Below, one piece after another: positions 24,291 to 35,516 of a DNA stretch of 64,000 nucleotides. The notes under the pieces were generated by a model. It was given only the letters and a program-made list of their open reading frames with translations, made no database searches and was not told where the DNA came from. The position numbers and the translations under genes are program-made. This stretch comes from Fistularia commersonii (taxonomy: Eukaryota; Chordata; Actinopteri; Syngnathiformes; Fistulariidae). Positions within the stretch are counted from its first letter, which is position 1, and each line of letters begins with the position of its first letter. The stretch lies in contig JBBMNZ010000015.1 in the NCBI GenBank assembly GCA_037954325.1, positions 13,478,501 through 13,542,500 of the forward strand. The letters are read 5' to 3'.

Positions 24291-25640
24291 CATCACAGTT
24301 CCCGACAATGCATTACATTATTCCATTGTCAAAGTTAGCTACATGGCTGTCCAAAATGAATAAATAAATGAAGATAAATAAATAAAAAACATTTGATAGT
24401 TATTCTGAGTGGCACAGCATTGTCTACTGGCCTGATTTATTTGTGTGCACTTTTTTTTTTTTTCCTCCCCCAGATTGTAATGGGAAGATAAATGATGCTG
24501 AAAAGTTTTGTCGTGAGAACTGCAGGGGGGGAAGGGGGGCGTTCGCTTTTTCTGCGACTGTATCAGATGTGAGGTTGAGTAGCTGCATGTGTGTGTGTGT
24601 GTGTGCTGAGTGCAAGGCGAGGATGAGGAGGGAAGCAACACTAACAGCTGCTATTAATGAAAAAAGCAGTGAAGCAAACTAAATGAATAAATAAAAACAC
24701 AATCCAAGGCTACTTTCAATCCCGTTTCAGGAAAAGCACGTGTCATCGGGGCCCCGTGAATTTATTTATCTATTTATTTGTTTGTTGTTTTCTTTTTATT
24801 TTTTCCACACATGCTCATCAGCATTAGATGCACTACAGCAGGGCGTCTTTCCGGAATGCAGATTACCTCCAAGACAAAAGAGACAGAGGGGAGCTGTTTT
24901 GTCAGCCCTGGCAAGCTGTCACACCTCCCTTTTTTTTTTTTTTTTTTATCCCCTCCCCGTCCTTATTTCTCACTCTTTCTTACCATCCACCGATTCGACG
25001 GTGTTTTGTTTCTCCCATCGCGTCACTCCGCATCACCCGGGAGACAGAAAATTAATTCAACTGAGAAAAAAAATCAGGGTAAAAATAATAATGCTAAGAC
25101 TGGCGGTGGTGTGCGGCGGAGGTTCCCCGCCATCAGGGGACGGAGCCGAGGAGCTCCGGAGAAGAGTCTGACTGAGGATTCTGTTCGCGGGAACGACGAG
25201 GCGGCCAAGATGGGGACGCTTCAATCCCGAATTTTTCTCTCAGCCGGCCCACCAAAACTCACTCGATGACAGCAGTCCGTGCCGGCTTCGCTTGCCGTCA
25301 TGGATCCACCGGATCTTTCAAATTATCCCCCGTCTGACTCCGTCGTTTTTGCCGTTTCGGGCCTGATGCAAGTCTGAACTGTCACCACTGCTGCCTCTCA
25401 CCAAGTCCCGCGCAAAATGAAGCGCGACATTCAAAATATACTCTTAACCGCGATTTAATGCATTTAAAAGTCTTCCGGAATCAGCGGCGAAAACAAAAAC
25501 ACTCAGTCGGGTGCGGGAAAGTCGACTTTTCTGCTTGTACTTTTTTACGATTCGCACGATCCAAGCTAGACTGGACTTGGAATTTGTCGTCGCACAGTAG
25601 CGTTCAAAACGGTCATGAGCTAACCTACCATTTCCTGCAC
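24286..25640. other. Gene-free unique DNA
   Basis: T-runs near 24450-24463 and 24930-24948, and a GT run near 24588-24604. Overlapping frames of 143 and 163 codons at 24740-25269 are low-complexity F/L/P/S-rich translations of T-rich DNA and are not supported as genes. Confidence 0.5.
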
Positions 25641-25860
25641 TGACGGTTCATACACAACCCTATGTATTCGCACCGTTGCAAATTTTATTTTTGTTTCTCA
25701 TACACCATCCTTTATTTTGCTTATTTATTGTTTCATTTCCTTACTAATATACTTACATCTCTTCCATGTTACTGACTTGTTGTCATGCTATCTGGCTTCA
25801 CTGCGGCCAGGACTGCAGGAATTTCATTGATAGGGAAAGCAGGTGATATTTTAGCCGTTG
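25641..25860 (+). mobile_element. 3'-tail-like fragment of a retroposon
   Basis: Contains TTTATTTTGCTTATTTATTG, then CTATCTGGCTTCACTGCGGCC and GGAATTTCATTG. The CTATCTGGCTTCAC-GCGG core is shared with 33085-33115, so at least two related copies are in the window. It resembles 3' ends of fish LINEs with a GGAATTTC...AATAAA ending, though this copy lacks a clear final AATAAA. Confidence 0.45.
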
Positions 25861-28800
25861 CACCATTTCATCTGTCTCCACGGTCATGTTAACAATTGTT
25901 TAATTTGGAAAAAAAATAAAATGAAAATATAGACGCTAATACAAAATGTGCTTTTGAAATGACTTTTTTTTTTTAAGTGGATATTTATCAGACCACAGCT
26001 GTTTCGGATGTTTCCACTGAGACGCTGAAAGACTCGCCAAGGCCTATATACAATATTCAGCGGGTAAATCTTCAGAATTAGCTACAGATTGAGGAAATCA
26101 TACATTTCAACACTTTCCTGTGGGACATTGTGACACCTTCCACTGCAAGCTGTGTTTCATTTCTGATCCAGGGAAACGTCTAAAAATAAGATCTCGACCT
26201 CACTCTGAACAGCCATTATTTTTTTGCAAGCAGCTTTTGGCCGAACTTGCAGAAACGCCGCAAATTAAGGAAGGACAGTCAAAGGAAGATCAAAATCACG
26301 GTCCGCTGAATTCACTAATGCAAACCTTCACTCGGCAAAAACACAACATCAAATGGTTTTGATGGAAAGAACATCATAACCAGTCCTAGCGGACCTAAAG
26401 GAGCTGCGTTCAGGTACCAACGTGTTGACTAGCTTTCATCGTGAACTAATTCGAAAGCTGAATTATCCTCTGGGATGCCGAAATGAAACATACCTGTTGT
26501 CAGGTGAAATGTTTGATATTGTTAAATTTTTTCTCCAATCATTCTTTCATTCATTACCAGCACCAGATACTATTAAAGTAAAAAAGAATAGTCACAACAA
26601 TAATAATAATGTTTTTATTATTATTATTATATTGAGTGTGTTCAGTATTTTTTAATTCCCGTTGTTATTAAGACTATGATTTATGATCATTTTTATTATT
26701 ATTGTTGTACATTTTAAAAATCAATAATTTACAAAAAATCAGAAATATTATATACATTATCATATATCAGTAGTAAACATTTCAGAGGGTAGGTTTCAAA
26801 AAAAATTCTTACTCTGCATTGGGCGATTTCTTAAATCGTAGCGCAATAGCAATTTTCACATCTTCATTCCGCGCGTAAACACCTTGAGCTCCGAGTTTTT
26901 AAGCCAACAGTATATTTTTATATGAAGATTTTTTTTTTAAGTGAAAAGCCTTAAAAAGACAAATCGTACAAATTGTCCTGATAAAAGTTCAAGGCTGAAT
27001 TATTGATTATTGCACCCAATTACCGGTCAGTTGTTTGGTCAAGCGCAGGGCTCCACACCAACAAAAATAGCCTCCCGCGCGTTCGGATTCTGCAGAGAAA
27101 CCCGGTGTGCTGTGTCGTAATGGCCATCTCTTGACAGACAGCCAAGTTTCGACTGGGCCTTTTTTCCCTTCCCGTGTTCAGTCACCGCGTCCTCATTAAA
27201 ATAGAAATAAGTGGAGGATGTCATTGTCAATCAAAAGGCTCTGTCTCTTCAGTTCTCTGGGACTTGCAGACTGAATCCCATCCCCCTTCCTCTTGTGGAC
27301 AAACACAAGTCGCCAGATCAGGCATGTGGTCGTCGATGACCTGTAGGACTTCGATCGGCGCCGACGGAATCACGCGCTTTTTGGCGTCGAAATGAAAAGG
27401 AAGTGGCGTGGGTTCCGTTGGACTCCGAAACCGGGGGGAGCTCTGCTTCGCCGGCGTCCTCGGAGGACGACAAGCCGCGCAAAGCGCAAACCGGCTTTGG
27501 TTGTTTTGGCATTCCTTGCAAGGACTTTTGACGCTCCCTGAATATTTCCTCCACCTTCATTACCGAAGGCACCGTGGGACGTGTGGAAAGAAACATGATT
27601 TATAAATACTTATTTCACCGCGTCTTAAAGCAAATACGCCGGTAATGTACGTTGTTAGGGGTCCCTGGCGGTGTCGCCGTTATTTATTTATTCTCCTCCT
27701 TCCCATTGGCTCCCAGCGTTCTCGAGTGGCTGCGCTTTCAGTTCCGTCCAGAATAAATTAGCCCCGGCAGCTCGTCCAGCGATGTTTGGTCAGTGGACTG
27801 GAGCGCACAACAAGGCCAACAATGGCGCATTGTTTCTTTTGAGCTCGTATTGGCTTCCTTTCAAAAGAGGTGCGGAGGGAGGGGGAGCAAATTGGAATTG
27901 ACAATTTGTTTGGCTCATTAGCTACCATCCTTATTCGACTGTGCGTCTCAGTCAGTGTGTGCGTTTGTGTGTGTGTGTGTGTGCGCGCACAGATGGTTAG
28001 GCAATAAGATGTAAGACAATCATTCTCTGCTGTACCATGACATCATACATTATCGACTTATTACGGGCTCCAACTTCTGCGTCTCTGCAATCATCTGCCG
28101 CGATTCCACTTCTTTCATTTCTCCTTCGTTCATCTCTCGGTGACAGGAGGGGTCAAGTGTCAACGATCGCCATAATGAGCGTCTCTTATCCTCCCGGTTT
28201 GTTTTCTCTCGTTAATCTCGAGGCGGATTCCCTGTGTTTTTGCCGTACGGAGACGTAAAAGCGCGTGGGCGATGCGATCGGCAGTTTTTGTCGGCCCAAT
28301 TCGATGTCGATAAAGTTTGATAACGGACTGCATTCACACGCGTTAGCTTCCCGCCTCTGTCTTTTCGGCGGGAAAAACAGAACACCTGTTTTTTCGCCCG
28401 AAGTGACAAATGGACGACTTGTAGGTTGATAGAAATGGCGAAGGTATCGACGTGGGACATCAGTGGCGGGGATGACAATGTGTTTTTAATGCAGTGTGTT
28501 TGCGTTCCGTGCGCCCGATATTGGAATGGAAGTCTCTCCGCTGCTCCAGCGACTCTCTAATGGACTGAATCTGAATGTCTTCCTTAATGGAAGAAGTTCT
28601 TATTTGTTGATGAGTGGGAGTGCGGTCCTCCAGAAATACAGGGAGTTCATTTCTGAAATGGATAAACAATGAGTGCAAAAATGATAAAAAAAAAAAGTTC
28701 AGCCTAGCATTCAAACTCTAAATGGAGAGAAACGTAGGGTTGCATGTGCATTATTATTATTATTTTGCGGGTGCTCATTTTAAAGTGAGGTTTCAAATAC

Positions 28801-31180
28801 ATCTTCCGTTTGGCGAACCCGCCTACATTAAGACTGGTCCACGTTCTTCGTCGAAACCTCCGGGCCAATATTTCTAAAGACTCGTGTCACATATATCGCA
28901 TCCATAAATGCAATTTCCTTCCGATTGTTTGCGATTTACGACGAGGACGGTTTCTCATCCGCCGATGAGGCGAGTTTCACATCGTTTCCATGCAAAGCGG
29001 CACCTTCGAACCCTTTATGATTACATTTCAGGCTGGTGCATCACAAAGAAACTAGGAAAATTGTAACTTAGGAGCCCGGGTTTGATTGCCGCTTGATTAT
29101 AACACTGGCAATTTCACTCAAAACTATGTCCTTTTTTTTTTTTTTTTTGATATCTTTTAATATGCCTCTCAGGCTGTACAATAAAACTAATCTTTCAAAC
29201 TAAAAAGAGTGTGTGAAATTATTTCCATGTCGCTTAGACAAATCACCCAAAGTTTAATTTATACTTCTGTCCTTCTAATTTTTATTATTAATTCGTCTAG
29301 TTTTATTTTTTTTCACCACTTTTCTGGTCCACCGACATCATATTATCGTTTCAAAAGCAAAAACGGCGGGATCGCGGCGGCAATCAAGCCCTTATTGTGT
29401 ATTCGAGATTTCACCTTTCGTCCCGTACCGCTCGTGAAAGTACCCGCGTGATGGGTCCCTGAATAGATTTATTATCGCACGAACACAAAAAAAAGATAGT
29501 CAGATCCACCGCGGACGACGTTCTTTTGGGCGGCCGAGTACGAAACGTCTCTTCAATGGATCTTGAGTGGAAGCACCTGATGAACAATCAGTATAATACG
29601 TGTAAGGTCCCCCCCGGAGGGCCCGACCCCGGTCTCCGGAGAGAGCGGAGTGTGTGGGCAGCGTGCAAATAATTCTAAATAATAGGTTGTCTCCCCTGTA
29701 ATTAATTGCAGATGCCGACGATGATTTGTTTTTAGCTCTTCAGAGTTGATGCCGAAATCTCTCCGGGATATGTTAGTCACGGCCACTGAGATTGATTGAA
29801 TGGTAGGAGTAGATGGGGGGGATGGGCGGGCGACGCGGGGATGAGTCGGAGAGGGCGGGGGGGGGGGGGATTCGGCGTCGGCTCAGCAGGTGATGCCAAT
29901 GAGGATTCTGTGTAATCATGTTTGAGTGCTTTGCCTCCCATCCGGGCGCGCGGCAGCCAATATGCGGCTGTGCTACAGTTTGCAGCATACTGATTCGGCA
30001 TCTTGGAGGTTCCCTTTAACAACATAGCTGATTGGTATTGAACACGGCTCGGAGGAACAATCGCACACTGAGCTCGACCGAACACAGAGAGCGGGCCCCG
30101 TTGTTGCGTGCCGAATAATAATTCATTTGACTACGAAAACAGCCAGTCATGCCGCACGATTGCTAACATTAACTCCGGAGGAGAGCGGACGTAAAGCGTG
30201 TTTTCGTTTCTAGACGGACGGCGGCGGTCGCGACGGGCCATGGCGGGTCACGTGACGTTGTGCGATGCGGAGGAAGAAAAGGTGGTTGAATTGGTTTTGT
30301 TCGTAATGGTTATTTTCACGATTCATCACGTATCAGAATGTTTTCCGCCGCCGTCGCCATATTTCCCGTCAAAAACGACTTTCGGTAAACCCGGACAGGA
30401 CCGAATTCCAATTCCATTATTTCATCCGGACGTTTTCAATCGACCGGAGCGGACACTTTATCAAAAGGTTTCACAGAAGTTTTAATCAAGTTTTCAAAAT
30501 ATCAGCAATACAAATTAGCGAATTGATGCATGCCCCGTCTCGATGTTGTGTGAATATTCATCGATCCGTCTGAAAAAGTTCTTGCCTCTCCTCTGGCTGC
30601 CAGAGCCAGACGGATTGTTTAATTTCCTCATCCACTTAGTCCAGCCAGAAACACATATCAAAGCATAACAATTAGCAGAGGTTCGCTGTCAGAATTCCGA
30701 GGCGAGATTAGCTTCTTAAATATGTTCTTAAAGGTCCTGCTTTTAAAATTCTCCGGCACGGAATCAGTCAATGCTCAGTTCACGTCCTCCTTTTCCTCTT
30801 GCAAAAGTTCAATATTGATTTTGGATGCTATAAATATCATACAATGATGAATTTTGCAAACCTGATGCAAAACAATGAAGATGAACGGGACGTTTGGTTT
30901 GGAGACATCATGTTGACTCTAATTTTAACCATGAAAAAGCATGGTTTAATGTTTTATGCAACAGAGAAAAAAAAAATGCAAATTACAAGTCTACAAGTCT
31001 GCTTACCATTTGGAAAATGCACGTGAGTGGAGCCAAATCAGGTTTTAATTCTCCAAGAAAATTGAGTAAAGAAATTACCTGGAAAAGCGCTTCGCACAAT
31101 TCTATGAATCTGTGAAAGGAATTAACTGACGATCCAAGAGATATCATTTTAAAATGAGCAAGAAATGATCTGAAATACCC
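25861..31180. other. Gene-free DNA with several repeat-poor islands
   Basis: AT-rich at 26570-26960; otherwise balanced. Repeat-poor stretches at 27650-27900, 29540-29800, 29880-30070 and 30530-30800 look like candidate conserved non-coding DNA. A short GT run lies near 27966-27984 and G-run near 29858-29869. No exon or known RNA gene recognised. Confidence 0.45.
27818..27834. promoter_or_regulatory. Paired inverted SOX-type site (candidate)
   Basis: AACAATG-GCG-CATTGTT is a perfect 7-bp inverted repeat with a 3-bp spacer; each half matches the SOX HMG-box core AACAAT(G). SoxE proteins are known to bind such facing pairs as dimers. It sits in a repeat-poor island. A chance match cannot be ruled out. 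Confidence 0.3.
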
Positions 31181-31184
31181 AAGG

Positions 31185-31290
31185 TGTATTTGTGTGGCGT
31201 GTTTGTGTGTGTACTGAAAACTACACAAAAGCTTGCTCTCGTTTTTTATATATATGTGTGTGTGTGTGTGTGCATATATACATATTTATA
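31185..31290 (-). repeat. Single inverted unit of the 34.3-35.3 kb minisatellite
   Basis: GTGTGTGTACTGAAAACTAC and ACAAAAGCTTGC followed by a TATATGTGTGTG tract is the reverse complement of units at 34303-34400 (GCAAGCTTTTGTGTAGTTGTC...GTACACACAC). One unit only. Confidence 0.6.
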
Positions 31291-31334
31291 TGGAATGATA
31301 CTAATTGATTTATTATTTTCTCTCTCTCCACATA

Positions 31335-32857
31335 GTGGGGAGAACAAGTATTTGAAGCATTTGACACTTTAGCTTTGCCCACTTACAAAGCATGTAGAGG
31401 TCCGTCATTTTTATCATAGGTACGCTTCAACTGTGAGTGACGGAGTCTAAAAAATAAACCCAGAAAAACACATTGTATTATTTTTAAGTAATTCATTTAC
31501 ATTTTATTGCATAACATAAGTATTTGATCACTTACCAACCAGTAAGAATGGCAGCTCTCGAAGACCCATTAGTTTTTTTTGAAGAACCTCTCCTGCTCTC
31601 CACTCTACCTGTATTAGCTGCACCAGTTTGAACTCCTTACTTGTACAAAAAACACCTGTCAATGCACTCAATCAAAACAAACTCCAAATCCCACAATGGC
31701 CAAGACCAGAGAGCTGTTTAAGGACATTAGGGATATAACTTTAAACATGCACAAGGCTGGGCTACAGGACAATAGGCAACCAGCTTGGTGGGGAGGCAAC
31801 AACTGTTGGCGCAATTATCAGAAAATGGAAGAAGTTCAAGATGACGGTCAATCTCCCTTGGTTCTGGGCTCCGTGCAAGATCTCACCTCTAGGGTGCGTC
31901 AATGATGATGAGGAAGGTGAGGGATCAGTCTAGAACTACACGGCTGGACCTGGTCAGTGACCTGAAGAGAGTTGGGACCACAGGCTCAAAGGAACCCATT
32001 AGTAACACACTACGCCCTCATGGATTAAAATCCTGCAGCGCACGCAAGGTCCCCCTGCTCAAGCCAGCGCATGTCCAGGCCCGTCTGACGTTTGCCAATG
32101 ACCATCTGGATGACCATGTGGTCTGATGGGACAAAAATAGAGCGTTTTGGTCCAAACTCCGCCGGCCATGTTTGGAGGAAGAGGGTACAACTCCTAGAAC
32201 ACCATCCCATCTTTGGAGATGCTTTTCTGCAAAGGACGACTGCACCGTATTGAGGGGAGGGTGGATGGGGCCGTGTAGCGCAAGATCTTGGCCGGCAACC
32301 ACCCTCCCTCACTAAGAGCCTTGAAGATGGGTCGCGGTTGGGTCTTCCAGCATGACAACGACCCCAAACACACAGCCAGGGCAACTAGGGAGTGGCTCCG
32401 TAAGAAGCATCCCGAGGTCCTGGAGTGGCCTAGCCAGTCTCCAGACCTGAACCCAGTAGAAAATTTTTGGAGGGAGCTGAAAGTCCATATTGCCCAGCCA
32501 CTGCCCCAAAACCTGAAGGATCTAGAGAGGATCTGTATGGAGGGGTGGGACAGAATCCCTGCTGCGGTGTGTGCAAACCTGGTCTAGAACTACAGGAAAT
32601 GTCTGATCTCTGTAATTGCCAATGAAGGTTTCCGTACCAAATATTAAGTTCTGTTTTTCTGATGTATCAAATACTTGTGTCATGCAATAACAAGCGAATT
32701 AATTATTTAGCCAATTGTGTTTTTCTGGATTTTTGTTTAAGATTCCGTCACTCCCAGTTGAAGAGCAACTATATAAAAATGACAGACATCTACATGCTTT
32801 GCAAGTGGGAAAAGCTGACAAAATAAGCAGTGTATCAAATACTTGTTCTCCCCACCG
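31335..32857 (+). mobile_element. Complete but decayed Tc1-like transposon
   Basis: About 1.52 kb, flanked by TA dinucleotides at 31333-31334 and 32858-32859, the Tc1/mariner target duplication. Both termini read GTGGGGAGAACAAGTATTTG inwards. The inverted repeats are about 200 bp long (to about 31537 on the left, from about 32660 on the right) and each carries two copies of an AAGTATTTGAT-type direct repeat, one at the tip and one about 180 bp inside (left 31345 and 31517; right 32836-32847 and 32668-32678). This IR/DR layout is known from Sleeping Beauty-like fish Tc1 elements, where each repeat is a transposase-binding site. The left tip has lost one base relative to the right. The interior carries a broken transposase. 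Confidence 0.9.
31696..32587 (+). pseudogene. Tc1-family transposase pseudogene (DD34E)
   Basis: It once encoded the transposase that cuts and pastes this element. Start MAKTRELFKDI at 31696 is the usual Tc1 N-terminus leading into the paired helix-turn-helix DNA-binding domain. The frame breaks after about 25 codons, resumes at 31902 (S-R-T-T-R-L-D-L, then [11 protein letters not shown]), and a third frame at 32288 holds the second catalytic part: the Asp of FQHDNDP (codon 32354-32356) and the Glu of NPVENFW (codon 32459-32461), 34 residues apart, the DD34E signature of Tc1. The first catalytic Asp is recognisable out of frame in W-S-D-G-T-K-I at 32125-32127, where the family usually has Glu after the Asp. 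Sequence between the first and second Asp is shorter than in intact relatives, so deletions as well as frameshifts have occurred. Not functional. Known relatives are about 340 residues. Confidence 0.88.
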
Positions 32858-32959
32858 TATATCACATATGGAATATAATTAATCAAAATCATTTCTTTTT
32901 CTATAGTTTATCTATTATTATATATTATATATATTTAATATATATTATATATATCAATT
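32858..32959. other. AT-rich spacer
   Basis: Contains a TATATTATATATAT stretch at about 32919-32955; no feature otherwise. Confidence 0.6.
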
Positions 32960-33215
32960 TGCATTTCTTTTCAACTAGCACATCCTGTTAGTACTTTTTA
33001 CATTTCTCTGCACTGCTTACATTCCCTTGCAATAATATACTATGCTATTTATACTACGAGACTATTCATTGTTTTGTTTTTGTTTTTTCTATCTGGCTTC
33101 ACGGCGGACAGCCAAGGAGCAATTTGATTGTGCAGGGAAACACATTTCCAGCCTTTTGATTGCACAGGGAAACACATTTCCGGACTTTACGTATGGCAAT
33201 AAACACTTTGAATAT
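32960..33215 (+). mobile_element. 3'-tail-like fragment of a retroposon
   Basis: Ends with AATAAACACTTTGAATATTG near 33199, a polyadenylation-like tail, and has the core CTATCTGGCTTCACGGCGGAC at about 33089-33109 shared with 25641-25860. A 32-bp segment is duplicated in tandem inside it (33123-33154 and 33155-33186, each with TTTGATTG...CAGGGAAACACATTTCC). Confidence 0.5.
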
Positions 33216-34300
33216 TGAAATCTATGGTAAGAATCTGACTGGAATGCAACTGAAGCTCTTTGTTGGTGATACTTGATTAAAATAGGGAAAATAAGGATAT
33301 CAAGAAAAAAAAAAGGACATTAGTTCGGCAATTATTCTTTGTTTGCCAGAACCCCATATCTAATCACATGCATGACATGCAGGAAGTTGGATGTTTGCAC
33401 CTGCCGAATCATGTGTGCAGGTTAAGTGCCTCACTCAGGTTGTGCTCAGCCACGCTGTGTTATTTCACCGGTGACATCAGATCAGTCAGTTTCTCTCGGA
33501 GCGGCCCGGGCTTTTATTGTATTTCTCATTTGCTTGCTCCCTCAGGCTTTGCTATCAGTGTAATTGTATCCTCTCCACACCCTGAGCTGGCGGCCGCTGG
33601 CATCCAACCAACCACTTTCCAATTAAGCCTCTGCTTACTTTGCTGACTGCGAGGTCGGCTCCAAGTCATTACAATATGACTTAAAGGAACTGAATTCAGG
33701 GAAAAAGAAAAACAAAAAAAAAACAGAATTAAAAAAAAAATCCATTATAATGATACGATTGGCTTGCATATTCTTGTGCAAAGCTAAATAACAAACAAAC
33801 AAACAAACAAACATACAGATGTAAAATCAATAGACCTGGTTTGATTATTCATGCCTGTAGGTTGCATGTTTTGGCGAGCATGGAGTTGCAACACGCCGGC
33901 ACTCCCGGACCTCACACCTGGCTGGAGTCGGAGCCGGTCGGTGAGGGAGCTGCGACCTTACCTGACCCTCTGAACTATTTCCTGAACTGTGTATATGCAT
34001 AAATATTCATGAACGCCTCAATGTACAAGCTGTATGTAAATGAGGCAACAAATGCCTACATAATACGAGAATTCCTGAAATATTTATAAGATTAATTACG
34101 CTGTATGAGCTTTCACACCCGTGCTAAAGTAAAAACAACAGGATCAATTTAGTTTACACTCAAAGTTTACACACAGAACCGCTGTGTCGCTGCATAGGAA
34201 GTAAGGAGGGGTTATTTCTTACATGTGTTACAGCTCTTACTTGCTCAACTGGGTCTCTGCAGCAGCTACAAGGGCTGAAATGCCTTTGGATGCATAAAGT
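33216..34300. other. Gene-free repeat-poor DNA
   Basis: 33360-33650 and 33840-34130 are balanced, microsatellite-free and contain several TAATT and AATTAA cores. A CAAA run lies at about 33790-33814. No gene seen. Confidence 0.45.
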
Positions 34301-34913
34301 ATTGTTATATGCTGACAGGCAAACATTTAATGCAAGCTTTTGTGTAGTTGTCAGTACACACACAAACATGCACACATATTGTATATACAGCTATAGAAGC
34401 AGCATTGTTGTTTTTTTCACTATATGTCGACGAAAACATATTCAATGCAAGTTTTTGTGTTGTTTTCATTAAACAAACACGTATGATGGCAAAGTGGCGC
34501 AGTGGTTCGTGATCACAGAATGAAGATTCATAGTCCTTTCTGTGTGGAATTTGGATTTCTACGTGGATTTCCTCCGGTTTCCTCCCACAGTCCAAAAACA
34601 TGCAGCAGGTTAATTAGAAGAAATTGGGAAAATTGCCCTGAATGAGTGAGTGAATGGTTGTTTGTCTGTGACCGGTTCAGGGTGAACCCCGCCTCTCACC
34701 TGATGACAGCTGGGATAGACGCCGGCATCCCCCGAAACCCTGAGCTGCAGATGATGGATGGATGGATAATGTGCACACACATGCATGTATACAGACTCTT
34801 CAGTTGAGACATCCATACATATGCAGCATTGTTCTGTGTCCGTAACTTTATATGCTGACACACAAATTTTCAGAGCAAGTTCATGTGCAGTTTTCAATAC
34901 ACACACACACACC

Positions 34914-34956
<43 letters not shown>

Positions 34957-35335
34957 GCATAGTATATACATATATAGGTACAGTATTGACCTGAATGATG
35001 ATATGTTGACGGATATCTAAGACAGACATAAAGACATACAGACATACAAAGACATGGACACGCACCCCCCCCCCCCCACACACATTCTGTATATAGATTG
35101 GAGTACAGACATGCATACATACACATACAGATTCTGCTTTAGTAGCTATATATGCTAACACACAAACATTTAATGCAAGTTCTTGTGTAAGTTTTACACA
35201 CAAACGCACGCACACACACACGCACACACACGCACACATACCCCCCACAATCACATATACATATTGTATACATATTTTTGGATACAAGTTCTTGTGTAGT
35301 TTTCATAACATACACACACCAAGCACACACACACA
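34301..35335. repeat. CA-rich minisatellite, about five diverged units
   Basis: Units share TATATGCTGACACACAAACATTTAATGCAAGTTCTTGTGTAGTTTTCA-like sequence in parts, followed by CA runs and a CATATATAGCTATAGAAGCAGCATTG-like segment. Recognisable starts: about 34305, 34420, 34847, 35145 and 35272. A SINE (34488-34768) separates the second and third units. The CA run at 34899-34954 includes CCCA units. Minus-strand frames over this block repeat the peptide TTQKLALNVC because they translate the same unit. Confidence 0.75.
34488..34768 (+). mobile_element. tRNA-headed SINE/L2-tail repeat with GGATGG tail
   Basis: A perfect A-box TGGCGCAGTGG at 34495-34505, then TTTCTGTGTGGA, TTTCCTCCGGTTTCCTCCCA, CAGTCCAAAAACATGCAG, CCGGTTCAGGGTGAACCCCG, CAGCTGGGATAGACGCCGGC and a terminal GGATGGATGG. 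This is the full order of a very common fish retroposon. The B box is decayed. It is inserted in the surrounding minisatellite. Confidence 0.8.
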
Positions 35336-35373
35336 CATATATATACATATATACGGTAATAAATATATACATA

Positions 35374-35516
35374 TTTGTTTACCTTTATATGAGCGGTCAC
35401 AGACTGTTAAACTGGCCATATATATATATATATATATATATACAGTGTTAAACTGGCTATAAATACATATTGCCAGTTTAACACTGTCTGTGACCACTCA
35501 TATAAAGGTAAACAAA
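35374..35516. repeat. Fold-back element with 44-46 bp arms
   Basis: Left arm 35374-35417 and right arm 35471-35516 are reverse complements apart from one substitution and a 2-base gap, giving a hairpin with a loop of about 53 nt. The loop contains a TA run (35418-35441) and an extra direct copy of the arm tip, ACAGTGTTAAACTGGC, at 35443-35458. No target duplication was identified with confidence. Confidence 0.8.

Noticed and set aside
24740..25269. Overlapping 143- and 163-codon frames
   Set aside because: T-rich low complexity translates to F/L/S/P runs; two overlapping frames cannot both be genes and neither has a domain.
34160..35372. Repeated TTQKLALNVC peptide on the minus strand
   Set aside because: It looks like a repeat protein, but comes from translating the diverged minisatellite units; stops and CA runs separate them.
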